Shown: piece after piece, positions 53,055-61,303 of the stretch
Position numbering within the stretch: the first letter of the stretch is position 1
How the letters are laid out: each line of letters begins with the position of its first letter
From: Methanosarcinaceae archaeon
Lineage (GTDB): Archaea; Halobacteriota; Methanosarcinia; Methanosarcinales; Methanosarcinaceae
DNA length: 64,000 bases
Assembly: GCA_030611265.1 (NCBI GenBank)
Contig: JAUWQD010000010.1
Location: 1 to 64,000, forward strand
Direction of reading: 5' to 3'
The notes under the pieces: model-generated
The model's input: only the letters and a program-made list of their open reading frames with translations
The model's database searches: none
Told to the model about the DNA's origin: nothing
Position numbers and translations under genes: made by a program

Positions 53055-56000
53055 ATGAGTGAAAATAATCTTTCTAGACTTGCAAGTTCGATTGCTAACC
53101 GTCAATGTGTTCTATTTGCTGGCGCTGGTTTAACTGCAGATAGTGGGGGAACTACATGGACAGGGTTAATTAATTACTTATTTGAAAAATTCAACTACTC
53201 TGGCCTACTTGATCCTGAAGAAGATGATAGTTTTGAAATTTTTCAAGATTTATATAGGATAAATGACCCCAAAACAGTCTATAAGGAAGTAGAAGACAAA
53301 TTAAAAAATGCAACAATTAGTTCTCATCGCTCAAAATTAACAGTTCTGCCCTGGTTTGCAACATTTACAACAAATTATGATTTAGCTTTTGAGAACTCAT
53401 TGCGAGACAATCAGAATTTTCAAATACAAATTGTTACAAGTGGTAAAGAATTCGCATTATCTGGTTTACCCAATGAACTTCTATGTATTAAATTGATGGG
53501 GAGTTTAGATAAACCCCATGGTCAAGAAGGTTCTATGGTTCTTACGAAAGCTGATTATACATTAGCAAAAGAAAATAGGCCAATAATATTTGATATGCTT
53601 GCTGCCTATGCATATAACCTTTCATTTTTGTTTGTTGGGTATTCATTTGAGGACAAAGTATTTACCGATATTATAGATAAATTGAATCAGATGCTGGGGG
53701 TTCCAAAAAACACATTTTATGCAGTTTTCAGAAATGAACCTACTGATAAAAAAAAATATTTGTTAAAACAGCAAGGTATAGAAATAATTGTATCGGATCT
53801 AGATGAGTTTACAGAAAATATATCTAAAGAGGTAGCAATTTACAACCCTGACGATTTTTCTCTTAAACGGATACCCATAGGTAATGATATTATACCAATC
53901 GATTCAACCAAAGTTGGAATATTTTTATCTCTTCATAATCCAGTTTTATTTGAAGATTTACAAAAAACAGTATCTCCAGATGATTTTTTCAAAGGCAGTT
54001 TAGTAAGTTTCAAACCATTTGGTCTCAATTGGCATTACCCTCGCATTGAAAAAAACAAGATAATTGATGAAATCTTGAAGAATAGCACAAGTAGTCCAAA
54101 GCCAAATATATTTGTTGTTGAGGGAAGTCCGGGTTCAGGAAGAACATTCTTGATAATGGATTCTATTTATGATTTAATCACAAAGCATAGGACACTTGCT
54201 TTGAAAATTACACCTAACACTTTCAACCCAATTCCTAGATTCGAAGATTTGGAAGATTTTATCGAAGAGATTGAACGTTCATCAAAAGAGATAAATGTTG
54301 AAAAACCAGAAAGAATTGTTTTTTGGGCAGAATTTGCACTAGATGATGAAACCATTTTTAAGTTTAATTCATTGTCATCTAATTGTACTTATCCAATGTA
54401 TTTAGTTTTTGAAACAAATAAAAATTACAATCAAGAATACGAATTTTCAGATGGTTTAGAAGAGATAAGAATAAATGTTGACATTGAATTGACAGAAATA
54501 CAAAAGAATGAACTCAAAGATTATTTGATTGAAGTTATCTCTAAACATCCATTTGGTGAACTTGGAACTGAAGAAGCATACGAAATTGTTGATGACGAAA
54601 AAACACTTCTTCCTATTATGTATAAAGCTATAGATCCTGCAAAACGCTCTATAGATAAAATAATTCAAGTTGAGTTTCAAAAAACATCTGATCCTTTGGT
54701 AAAAGAATGTATTTCAATTTGTGCGTATTCCACCAGTTTAGATATTGATGTACCTTTATCCGCTCTTCGTAAAGTGTTAGGCAAGAGATTCGGTAAAGTT
54801 ATAGAATATCATCAAATGGATGAGATTCTGAAAGAATCTTTTGTATTCCTGAGATTATCAGAAGATATTCGTAGTAATTACTACTTTTCAATATATCACT
54901 CTTTAATTGCAAAACAGTTAACCTATATGATTGGTTCAAGTAAAATAGATGAATATTTAATAGATATTGCAAAGACTATTGACATAAGAATTCCAGTTGA
55001 AGCTGAATTTGTTGGAAACCTTTTAATTAATAAGGGGGTGAAACTAAAAGGAGCTTTCATACCTTTCACACAATATGGGTTAGAAAAAGCATTACTGGAA
55101 CTTATAGAACGTCAACCTGCTAGACCTTTACTTCATCATTTAGCAAGATTTTATTCAAATATATCAAAATATGACGATCGAATTATGCCTTTGTTAAAGC
55201 AAGCTCTTGAAAAACCCGATCTTTCGTATATTTTAGAAGAAAGAAGAGAAAATATACTAACAACAATGGCAAGTATGATGTGGAATCAGAAAAAAGAGAT
55301 TTTATTGAGTAAACCAAGAAATTATTACGAAACACAAGAAATTATTGATTTACTTGTCCAAGCTCGCAAAAATGTTGAATTTAATCCACATACTTATGTT
55401 GTTCATTCTAGAATCCTGAAAGAGTTGGCATCTTCAAAAGATGACAACGATCGGATACCTCTAATAAATGAAGCTCTTGAATTACTAGCTGAAGGCTTAG
55501 ATCTCTGCAACATAAAAGATAGAGGTTGTGAAAAATTAAGGAATACTCAAATAGAATTATTCGCTGAAATCGACCCCGAAAAAGCAGAAAAAATTGCAGA
55601 GGAATTGTTGGAAACAAAAGGTGATGGGAATGGATATTACACACTTGCTAGAATTCAATATGATTTAAAACGAAATCCAACTAAAGCTAGTGTATATTTG
55701 GATAAAGCTTTGAATGCCGATAAATATTCATCAGGAGCAATTGAATTAAAAATAGATATCATAATTCAAGATAAATATCCTAACTATGATAATTTGTTGA
55801 AACTTGTGACCCTTCTGGCATCAGATATTAATTATATAGACACATGGAAATCTGCTTATAACAAAGCCATAGTATATGCAATAAATGGTAAATATGGGGA
55901 CAGTATTAAGTATTTCAGAATGTCTAATCAAAAAGTGCCGTGGAATATTCAAAAGACAGTAGAGATTTTCGTGATGGAAAATGGTCGTAGAAAAACTTTT

Positions 56001-56210
56001 ATTGGTAAGATTGGAAATGTTTTGACTGAAAAGGAGGGACGAATATACTCACATAGTTTTAATGGATGGTCTGCAGACATATTTTTTAATCCACTTCGTC
56101 AAGAGTTTAAGAACAAATTGAAGAAAGGATATTTCGTTAATTTTGAATTAGGTTTCTCTCCAAGAGGTCCAATAGCTTTTGATGTTAGACCTTTTTCTAA
56201 TAATGCTTAA
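53055..56210 (+). CDS. SIR2-STAND-like defence protein with TPR region and cold-shock-like tail
   Basis: About 1051 residues from ATG 53055 (numbering below from GTG 53049). SIR2_2 domain: VLFAGAGLTADSGGTTW (21-37), ATFTTNYDLAFE (104-115), CIKLMGSLDKPHG (146-158) and FLFVGYSFED (193-202). NTPase: VVEGSPGSGRTFLI with Arg365 in place of the Walker A lysine. A helical repeat region (about 680-960) looks TPR-like. The last 75 residues (IGKIGNVLTEKEGRIYSHSF, DIFFNPLRQEF, KKGYFVNFELGFSPRGPIAF) fit a cold-shock/OB fold. SIR2-STAND proteins (Avs5-like) defend against phage by NAD depletion; this role is inferred. AT-rich and monocistronic. Confidence 0.8.
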   Translation: MSENNLSRLASSIANRQCVLFAGAGLTADSGGTTWTGLINYLFEKFNYSGLLDPEEDDSFEIFQDLYRINDPKTVYKEVEDKLKNATISSHRSKLTVLPWFATFTTNYDLAFENSLRDNQNFQIQIVTSGKEFALSGLPNELLCIKLMGSLDKPHGQEGSMVLTKADYTLAKENRPIIFDMLAAYAYNLSFLFVGYSFEDKVFTDIIDKLNQMLGVPKNTFYAVFRNEPTDKKKYLLKQQGIEIIVSDLDEFTENISKEVAIYNPDDFSLKRIPIGNDIIPIDSTKVGIFLSLHNPVLFEDLQKTVSPDDFFKGSLVSFKPFGLNWHYPRIEKNKIIDEILKNSTSSPKPNIFVVEGSPGSGRTFLIMDSIYDLITKHRTLALKITPNTFNPIPRFEDLEDFIEEIERSSKEINVEKPERIVFWAEFALDDETIFKFNSLSSNCTYPMYLVFETNKNYNQEYEFSDGLEEIRINVDIELTEIQKNELKDYLIEVISKHPFGELGTEEAYEIVDDEKTLLPIMYKAIDPAKRSIDKIIQVEFQKTSDPLVKECISICAYSTSLDIDVPLSALRKVLGKRFGKVIEYHQMDEILKESFVFLRLSEDIRSNYYFSIYHSLIAKQLTYMIGSSKIDEYLIDIAKTIDIRIPVEAEFVGNLLINKGVKLKGAFIPFTQYGLEKALLELIERQPARPLLHHLARFYSNISKYDDRIMPLLKQALEKPDLSYILEERRENILTTMASMMWNQKKEILLSKPRNYYETQEIIDLLVQARKNVEFNPHTYVVHSRILKELASSKDDNDRIPLINEALELLAEGLDLCNIKDRGCEKLRNTQIELFAEIDPEKAEKIAEELLETKGDGNGYYTLARIQYDLKRNPTKASVYLDKALNADKYSSGAIELKIDIIIQDKYPNYDNLLKLVTLLASDINYIDTWKSAYNKAIVYAINGKYGDSIKYFRMSNQKVPWNIQKTVEIFVMENGRRKTFIGKIGNVLTEKEGRIYSHSFNGWSADIFFNPLRQEFKNKLKKGYFVNFELGFSPRGPIAFDVRPFSNNA

Positions 56211-56358
56211 TATTTATAAGAACACGATTTCAAAATCGTGTGCATCAAACAAGAAGGATATTAACACTGTAGAAACAAAACTTTTAAAAATTAGTGCAAA
56301 CCTAACAATTGAAATTTTGAGCACCCATTTTTTAGCGTTACTCACATTTAAAAAAACA

Positions 56359-56500
56359 CAAACGGAGAAGTTCGCTCGAAAACCTATCTCACCATCTCTC
56401 AAATCCAGCACTCTTTAACCTATCTTACCCACCCTCGCGCCTATTGTAATACTTATCATGCGCTGTTCGAGATTTCGAACTGGGCAGGACACCACATAAT
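56359..56500 (+). repeat. Island repeat, copy 1
   Basis: Extended copy: CAAACGGAGAAGTTC...CTCGAAAACCT, then the core AAATCCAGC (56401), ACCCTCGCGCCTATTGTAAT, ACTTATCATGCGCTGTTCG and GAACTGGGCAGGACACCACA to 56500. It lies between the convergent SIR2-STAND and HNH-like genes. Matching copies are at 57871, 59085 and 61977. Confidence 0.9.
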
Positions 56501-56508
56501 CTATAATG

Positions 56509-57009
56509 TTATTGATTAATTCTTTTATGCAAAACATCTCGGAATTCTTTTTCAAATTCTGGACTATAAACGGAAGAATCAGAATTTTCAAAACATTTCC
56601 CTAAAACTATGATGACATCTTTAAAAATCGTTGCTGGTATGTTTGACTTAATTTGATTAATAACATTAAGGCAAACTGCAAGATCTTCCCCTTTTACACC
56701 ATAGCCATATGATGGTTCAAGATGGTCAAATGTAAGATCAAAAGCATTCGATAAAGATGCATTATCGTATTTTGCTCCAGTTTCGATTTTACAGGGAATT
56801 CCTGTATAATAACAAAGGAAATGATGTTCACCATTTGGATTAATAAAAGAAGCTTCTTTTAATGCTTTTTTTACATTGGTAGTGTTAAAATTACTTTTTT
56901 TACCATTAATTTGAACGATTTGTTTACAAGTTGAGCAAAGAATATCCTCGCCAGAAGAATAAATCTCTCCTGATAATTTAGTTTTACAAATACCACAAAT
57001 ATTTCCCAT
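56509..57009 (-). CDS. Zinc-finger protein with HNH-like motif
   Basis: A 166-residue protein. Residues 5-29 form a zinc finger (CGICKTKLSGEIYSSGEDIL then CSTC). The middle DLTFDHLEPSYGYGVKGEDL, followed by AVCLNVINQIKSNIP, looks like the HNH/beta-beta-alpha-metal nuclease pattern (D-H-x-x-P then a conserved N). A nuclease role is inferred. Its stop lies 9 bases beyond repeat copy 1, and it is divergent from the PD-(D/E)XK gene next to it. AT-rich. Confidence 0.5.
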   Translation of the reverse strand: MGNICGICKTKLSGEIYSSGEDILCSTCKQIVQINGKKSNFNTTNVKKALKEASFINPNGEHHFLCYYTGIPCKIETGAKYDNASLSNAFDLTFDHLEPSYGYGVKGEDLAVCLNVINQIKSNIPATIFKDVIIVLGKCFENSDSSVYSPEFEKEFRDVLHKRINQ

Positions 57010-57099
57010 TATTGAAAGCCTCTTTAATTTATATCGATCTCATTTACTACAATTGGTATAGTAAGTACATTTTTATATAAATAACATCTTTAATATCTT

Positions 57100-57603
57100 A
57101 TGAGTTTATTGGGCAAAATTGAAAGAATAATTGACGTTGTATTGGAAGATGGTTCTGTAGAAAAAGGGGATGATTTTGAAAAATACGTTGTAGATATGTT
57201 TGACAAACGCTATTTTTCAGTTGCGGAGTGGACATCAGATATTTCAAGGAAACATGATCGATTTGTTGAATCGGATACTAATCCGGATTTAGTAATGAGA
57301 TATGACTATAAAAATAAAAATGAACGATTTTGCATTGAGTGTAAATTCCGATCAAATTTGTATCAAAATAAACTTAATTGGTCAAAACCTGATCAGATAA
57401 AAAGATATAGAAATTATGCAAAAGAAAAGAAACTTCCTTTTTTTGTTGTAATCGGTTTAGGAGGAGATCCTCTATACCCAGAAAGGCTGTTCTGTATACC
57501 ACTTAAAGAAGCGAAATATCCTGCTCTCTATCCAAGTGTTTTTGAAAAATTCGAAAGAGATCCTAAAAAGAATTTCTTCTGGAAAGCTGGTGAATTGATT
57601 TAA
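57100..57603 (+). CDS. PD-(D/E)XK-like nuclease protein
   Basis: A 167-residue protein. GDDFEKYVVDMFDKRYFSVA, then NPDLVMRYDYKNKNERFCIE and CKFRS, give the restriction-endonuclease-like core E...PD...ExK (Asp in NPDL, Glu/Lys in IECK). The end (LFCIPLKEAKYPALYPS) is like other single-domain members of this type. No methylase is near, so it is not a classic restriction pair. It probably acts with the next small membrane protein and/or the divergent HNH-like gene in one defence cassette; this is inference. Confidence 0.65.
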   Translation: MSLLGKIERIIDVVLEDGSVEKGDDFEKYVVDMFDKRYFSVAEWTSDISRKHDRFVESDTNPDLVMRYDYKNKNERFCIECKFRSNLYQNKLNWSKPDQIKRYRNYAKEKKLPFFVVIGLGGDPLYPERLFCIPLKEAKYPALYPSVFEKFERDPKKNFFWKAGELI

Positions 57604-57635
57604 TTTATGTCATCTAAATATTGGAGATCGATAAA

Positions 57636-57869
57636 ATGGATGGAAAAAATGTTACACAATTAATTGTCAAAAGTTCTAAAATAAAATCGACACTTATGGT
57701 CGTTTTACTATGTGGTATATTAAATGTAGGTACCGATTTATCTGTTGGTTTAGTTCCTGTTTCAGGAGATGTTGCCAATTCATTTATTGATACGATACTT
57801 ACTATTCTTCAGGTAGGGTCAATTGCTTATTTAAAATCTAATGGAATTGAGTATATTCCGAATGACTAA
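57636..57869 (+). CDS. Small membrane protein of the repeat cassette
   Basis: 77 residues from ATG 57636 (ribosome site ttggagat). Two hydrophobic segments: STLMVVLLCGILNVGTDLSV and FIDTILTILQVGSIAYL. No family is recognised. It starts 33 bases after the PD-(D/E)XK gene, in the same direction, and stops next to repeat copy 2. A nuclease plus a small membrane protein recalls two-part defence systems, but this is only suggestive. Confidence 0.55.
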   Translation: MDGKNVTQLIVKSSKIKSTLMVVLLCGILNVGTDLSVGLVPVSGDVANSFIDTILTILQVGSIAYLKSNGIEYIPND

Positions 57870-57870
57870 G

Positions 57871-57968
57871 TCCAGCGCCTTTAACCTGTCTTTTGTCTAC
57901 CCTCGCGCCTATTGTAAAACTTATCATGCGCTGTTCGGGATTTTGAACTGGGCAGACAACATATGATT
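57871..57968 (+). repeat. Island repeat, copy 2
   Basis: Begins at the base after the small membrane protein stop codon: TCCAGCGCCTTTAACCTGTC, CCTCGCGCCTATTGTAAAAC, TTATCATGCGCTGTTCGGG, TTTTGAACTGGGCAGAC. It lacks the left extension seen in copies 1 and 3. Confidence 0.9.
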
Positions 57969-58100
57969 TAGTCTAACGTGCTTAAGCCATTTTTCTGCGA
58001 TAATTGGGTGACAGAAGTGAGGGAATTAATTAATAATTCTTTATTTTTCATTGATTGTAATAAACAAATATATTTATGCAGATAAATTGATTTGTATCAT

Positions 58101-59003
58101 ATGAAAATGTCTTCAAATATATTATCAAAAAAAATTAATATCTACCTTATAGGTAATATTTTCTTTATAGGTAAGAAACCTAACTTAAAAGTGCTCTTAT
58201 ATGCAGTAATACTTTCTTTTTTGCAACCAATATCTGAAATCATATTAGAAATTAAATATTTCTCTGATTTTAATTTTTCAGATGTATTTTTAAGTATTGG
58301 GGTGCTGCTGATATTATTTTGTCTTCAATCGGTTATTAAAAATTGGGATATGTTGTTACGTTTTACTCGTAAATATATAAAACTAAAACTAAATATTATT
58401 TTAATATTAGGAATTGAAATTTTAATCGGATATATGATATTTAATTTCATCGGACAATTTTTTATTTACGCCCTATTAGGATCATTTTTTTGGGTGACAA
58501 GTGGTTTTTTGAGAATAATTATACAAGCAACAAAAGCTTTGTTCTATGAAAATTCAAATGAATTAGCCAAGTTAATTCAATGTTATAGTTATTTGAGAAT
58601 AAGCTACTTTACTTTATTATTAATTCTTTTGTTTAATAAAATTCAATTAATTTCACATATGAAATCAATTTTAATTCAACTTGAAAATATGAATGATTAT
58701 TTAAATTTTTCAATTTATATTGCTTTTTGGTTTTGTTTAATATTTGTTTACTCACATTTCATGCTCAATTTATACCCCTATTTTACAAAAGATCCTGAAG
58801 TAGTAAAATCGATTAAAATTATACAATTTATTTCTCTTAAAGAAAAAGGCAGATCATTCAAAGAGATGATGGGTAATTTTAATGATTATTCAGAGTCTTT
58901 AATGCAAGATAAATTAAATCGGTTAATATATTCTGGTTTTGTTGAGAAAGATAGAAAGTATAAATTAGCACCACATCAAAAATATTATAAAAAAATGGGA
59001 TAG
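58101..59003 (+). CDS. Multi-pass membrane protein with C-terminal winged helix
   Basis: About 300 residues from ATG 58101. Five or six hydrophobic segments cover residues about 35-240 (YAVILSFLQPISEIILEI, FLSIGVLLILFCLQSV, NIILILGIEILIGYMIFNF, FFIYALLGSFFWVTSGFLRI, TLLLILLFNKIQL, IAFWFCLIFVYSHFML). The last 60 residues (IKIIQFISLKEKGRSFKEMM, SLMQDKLNRLIYSGFVEKDR) look like a winged helix. A membrane-bound DNA-binding regulator or sensor is the simplest reading. It is the only gene between repeat copies 2 and 3, with extreme AT bias. No family is recognised. Confidence 0.6.
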   Translation: MKMSSNILSKKINIYLIGNIFFIGKKPNLKVLLYAVILSFLQPISEIILEIKYFSDFNFSDVFLSIGVLLILFCLQSVIKNWDMLLRFTRKYIKLKLNIILILGIEILIGYMIFNFIGQFFIYALLGSFFWVTSGFLRIIIQATKALFYENSNELAKLIQCYSYLRISYFTLLLILLFNKIQLISHMKSILIQLENMNDYLNFSIYIAFWFCLIFVYSHFMLNLYPYFTKDPEVVKSIKIIQFISLKEKGRSFKEMMGNFNDYSESLMQDKLNRLIYSGFVEKDRKYKLAPHQKYYKKMG

Positions 59004-59084
59004 TTTTAAACTGAAAGATTATTCTAATAAGTCTTAACAAAACGTTACATTTATTGAAGATTATTATTACATTTAAATAAAGTG

Positions 59085-59212
59085 CAAACGGAGCAATTCA
59101 CCCCCTCGAAAACCTCCCTTCCAATCTCCCAAATCCAGCGCCCTTAACCCGTCTTGTCCACCCTCGCGCCTATTGTAAAACTTATCATGCGCTGTTCGGG
59201 ATCTTGAACTGA
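59085..59212 (+). repeat. Island repeat, copy 3
   Basis: Extended copy: CAAACGGAGCAATTC, CTCGAAAACCTCCC, then AAATCCAGCGCCCTTAACCC, CCTCGCGCCTATTGTAAAAC, TTATCATGCGCTGTTCGGG and ATCTTGAACTG. It shares the left extension with copy 1, but its right end diverges after GAACTG. Confidence 0.9.
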
Positions 59213-59300
59213 ACCTCGATGGTGGTCAGACAAAGCTACTACCAAGTTCACAGAAAAACAATAGAATTAAAATATAAACAGAACTATGGATTAAGTTAAC

Positions 59301-59651
59301 ATGATTGTAAAAGACGAATCAGATTCCAAGATCAAATCACTTCTTGATCTAACAAAACATCTCGGGCTTGACAAAAGTCAACTCGATTCATTTATAGGAA
59401 TCTGTGAAAGCAACAACATATCATTCCTTGGATTGTTTGGATCATATTCCAGAGGGGAGCAGAATAAAGATAGCGACATTGACCTGCTGGTAAATTTTTC
59501 CAAACGAAAGAGTCTGCTTGACCATATCAGAATTGAGCGAAATATCTCTGAAATTCTTGGTATGAAGGTCGATATGGTAACTGAGAAGTACCTGAGTCCT
59601 TATTTTGCGGATAAAGTTAAAAGTGAGGTAAAAACACTCTACCATGATTAA
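59301..59651 (+). CDS. mntA: MNT-type nucleotidyltransferase antitoxin
   Basis: A 116-residue minimal nucleotidyltransferase. The motif FGSYSRGEQNKDSDIDLLV gives GS (47-48), R51 and the two catalytic aspartates D59 and D61. In HepT/MntA systems this enzyme adds AMP to the HEPN toxin and silences it. Its end overlaps the hepT start by 8 bases. Residues 1-40 form a helical extension. It opens the gene set between repeat copies 3 and 4. Confidence 0.9.
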   Translation: MIVKDESDSKIKSLLDLTKHLGLDKSQLDSFIGICESNNISFLGLFGSYSRGEQNKDSDIDLLVNFSKRKSLLDHIRIERNISEILGMKVDMVTEKYLSPYFADKVKSEVKTLYHD

Positions 59652-59994
59652 TGATAGCGTATATTTACATCACATTTTTGATTCAACTTGCCAGATCGAA
59701 GAGTACATACAAGGAATGGATTATGAGGATTTTTATAGTGTAAAACTTGTTCAGGACGGAGTCATCAGGCAACTTGAGATCATCGGTGAAGCAACAAAGA
59801 AACTGTCCTCTGACCTGCGAGATAAGTATTCACACATACCATGGCAGGACATAGCAGGTATGAGGGACAAATTGATACATGTTTATTTTGGTGTGGATCT
59901 GGACGAGGTATGGGACACTGCCGAAAGAGATATTCCCGAATTGAAAGAAGAAATTGCCAGTATTTTGCGACATATCGAAGGCAATGTGGAATAG
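59644..59994 (+). CDS. hepT: HEPN toxin HepT (DUF86)
   Basis: A 116-residue HEPN ribonuclease. The RX4HXY active site is intact: Arg74, His79 and Tyr81 in GMRDKLIHVYFGVD. The helical frame VRQLEIIGEATKKLS-like segment and the end DIPELKEEIASILRHIE match DUF86. The toxin cleaves RNA unless AMPylated by the upstream MntA. The overlap with mntA ensures coupled translation. Both members look functional. Confidence 0.92.
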   Translation: MINDSVYLHHIFDSTCQIEEYIQGMDYEDFYSVKLVQDGVIRQLEIIGEATKKLSSDLRDKYSHIPWQDIAGMRDKLIHVYFGVDLDEVWDTAERDIPELKEEIASILRHIEGNVE

Positions 59995-60118
59995 ATGGCG
60001 ATGCCATAAACACGCCAAAGCCGCCACATAGGGGCCATAAAGGGGCCAAAAATTCGATGAACGAACCATTTCAATCAGAAATAGTGAATATAAATAAAAA
60101 ATAGCAGGGAGTCATGGA

Positions 60119-61303
60119 ATGAATAACAATAACAGTTTGGAAGGTTCGATAAACGATGATCAGCCTCAGAATGACGAACTATTTAATCGGGTGGCTTCTA
60201 TTCTTGATCAGGCACGGGCGAATGTTGTTAGGTCAATTGATAACCAGATGGTAATCGCTTACTGGCTGATCGGACGTGAAATCGTGGAATCGGCACAGGG
60301 TGGAGATGAACGGGCAAAGTATGGGAAAAAAGTGCTGGAGGGACTATCTGCCAGACTTTCCCAGAAGTATGGCGAAGGTTTTTCCGTGACAAACCTGCGT
60401 TATATTAGGTTGTTCTATCAGACATATTCTGAGCGTATGCCAGAAATTCATCACATGGCGTGTGATGAATCTGATCGATTGGATGGGATCTCACAAAATC
60501 ATCACACGACGTGTGATGTTTTAGAAGACATGAACCTTGCAGTTGAAAAAAACGAATGCAATCAGGGTTTTTCCCCGCTACTTAGCTGGTCGCATTACCG
60601 GACACTGACCAGAGTCGAAAATAAGAACGAACGTCTATTTTATGAGCTTGAAACAGAGAAAGAAGGTTGGAGTGTTTCACAACTGGATCGGCAGATCAAC
60701 ACATTTCTCTTCGCACGATTACTTAAAAGTAGAGATAAAATGGCCGTGATGAAACTGACGTGGGAAGGGTACAATCCAAAAAACCCGATAGACACGATAA
60801 AAGATCCGTATATTTTAGACTTCCTCGGTTTACCAGATTCCGATATTCTGCACGAATCAAAGCTCGAAAAAGCCATTATCAATAATATCCAGTCATTTCT
60901 TCTTGAACTTGGTAAAGGCTTTGCTTTTGTTGGACGACAAAAACGGCTACAATTCGATGGTGATTTATTTTATGTTGATCTGGTGTTCTACAACTGCATT
61001 TTAAAATGCTACCTGTTAATAGATCTAAAAATTGGTGAACTGACGCATCAGGATGTTGGTCAGATGGATAGCTATGTTCGGATATTTGATGATAGATACA
61101 TCACCTCCGACGATAATCCGACAATTGGATTAATCCTTTGTTCAAAGAAGAACGAGACCATTGCAAAATATTCGGTGCTCAATAACAGCAAGCAGCTTTT
61201 CGCTTCAAAATACATGCTCTATCTGCCAACAGAAGAGGAGCTCAAACATAAGATACAACACCAGCGCCAGCTGATCGAAGAGAGATTAAAAACAAATTTG
61301 TAA
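60119..61303 (+). CDS. DUF1016 (YhcG-type) PD-(D/E)XK nuclease
   Basis: A 394-residue protein. The N-terminal DUF1016_N domain reads ILDQARANVVRSIDNQMVIA, YWLIGREIVE, GEGFSVTNLRYIRLFYQTYS. The C-terminal nuclease domain has GKGFAFVGRQKRLQFDGDLF, YVDLVFYNCILKCYLLIDLK, with Asp and the DLK triad, then VGQMDSYVRIFD. Between them (about residues 110-150) is an unusual linker encoded by DNA with two palindromes (60449-60467, 60500-60518). YhcG-type proteins are common in defence islands and restriction loci. Its stop overlaps the next gene's start (TAATG). Confidence 0.9.
   Translation: MNNNNSLEGSINDDQPQNDELFNRVASILDQARANVVRSIDNQMVIAYWLIGREIVESAQGGDERAKYGKKVLEGLSARLSQKYGEGFSVTNLRYIRLFYQTYSERMPEIHHMACDESDRLDGISQNHHTTCDVLEDMNLAVEKNECNQGFSPLLSWSHYRTLTRVENKNERLFYELETEKEGWSVSQLDRQINTFLFARLLKSRDKMAVMKLTWEGYNPKNPIDTIKDPYILDFLGLPDSDILHESKLEKAIINNIQSFLLELGKGFAFVGRQKRLQFDGDLFYVDLVFYNCILKCYLLIDLKIGELTHQDVGQMDSYVRIFDDRYITSDDNPTIGLILCSKKNETIAKYSVLNNSKQLFASKYMLYLPTEEELKHKIQHQRQLIEERLKTNL
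60449..60518. repeat. Two palindromes inside the DUF1016 gene
   Basis: CATCACAT-ggc-GTGTGATG (60449-60467, one mismatch) and CATCACACG-a-CGTGTGATG (60500-60518, perfect) lie 51 bases apart inside the coding region. They code for a linker with His-His and Cys residues, and could be protein-binding sites. Confidence 0.6.

Noticed and set aside
56461-56490. T-arm-like GTTCGAAATCCCGAAC on the minus strand of the island repeats, suggesting a tRNA fragment
   Set aside because: The flanking bases do not form a T stem or acceptor stem, so it is not a tRNA end.
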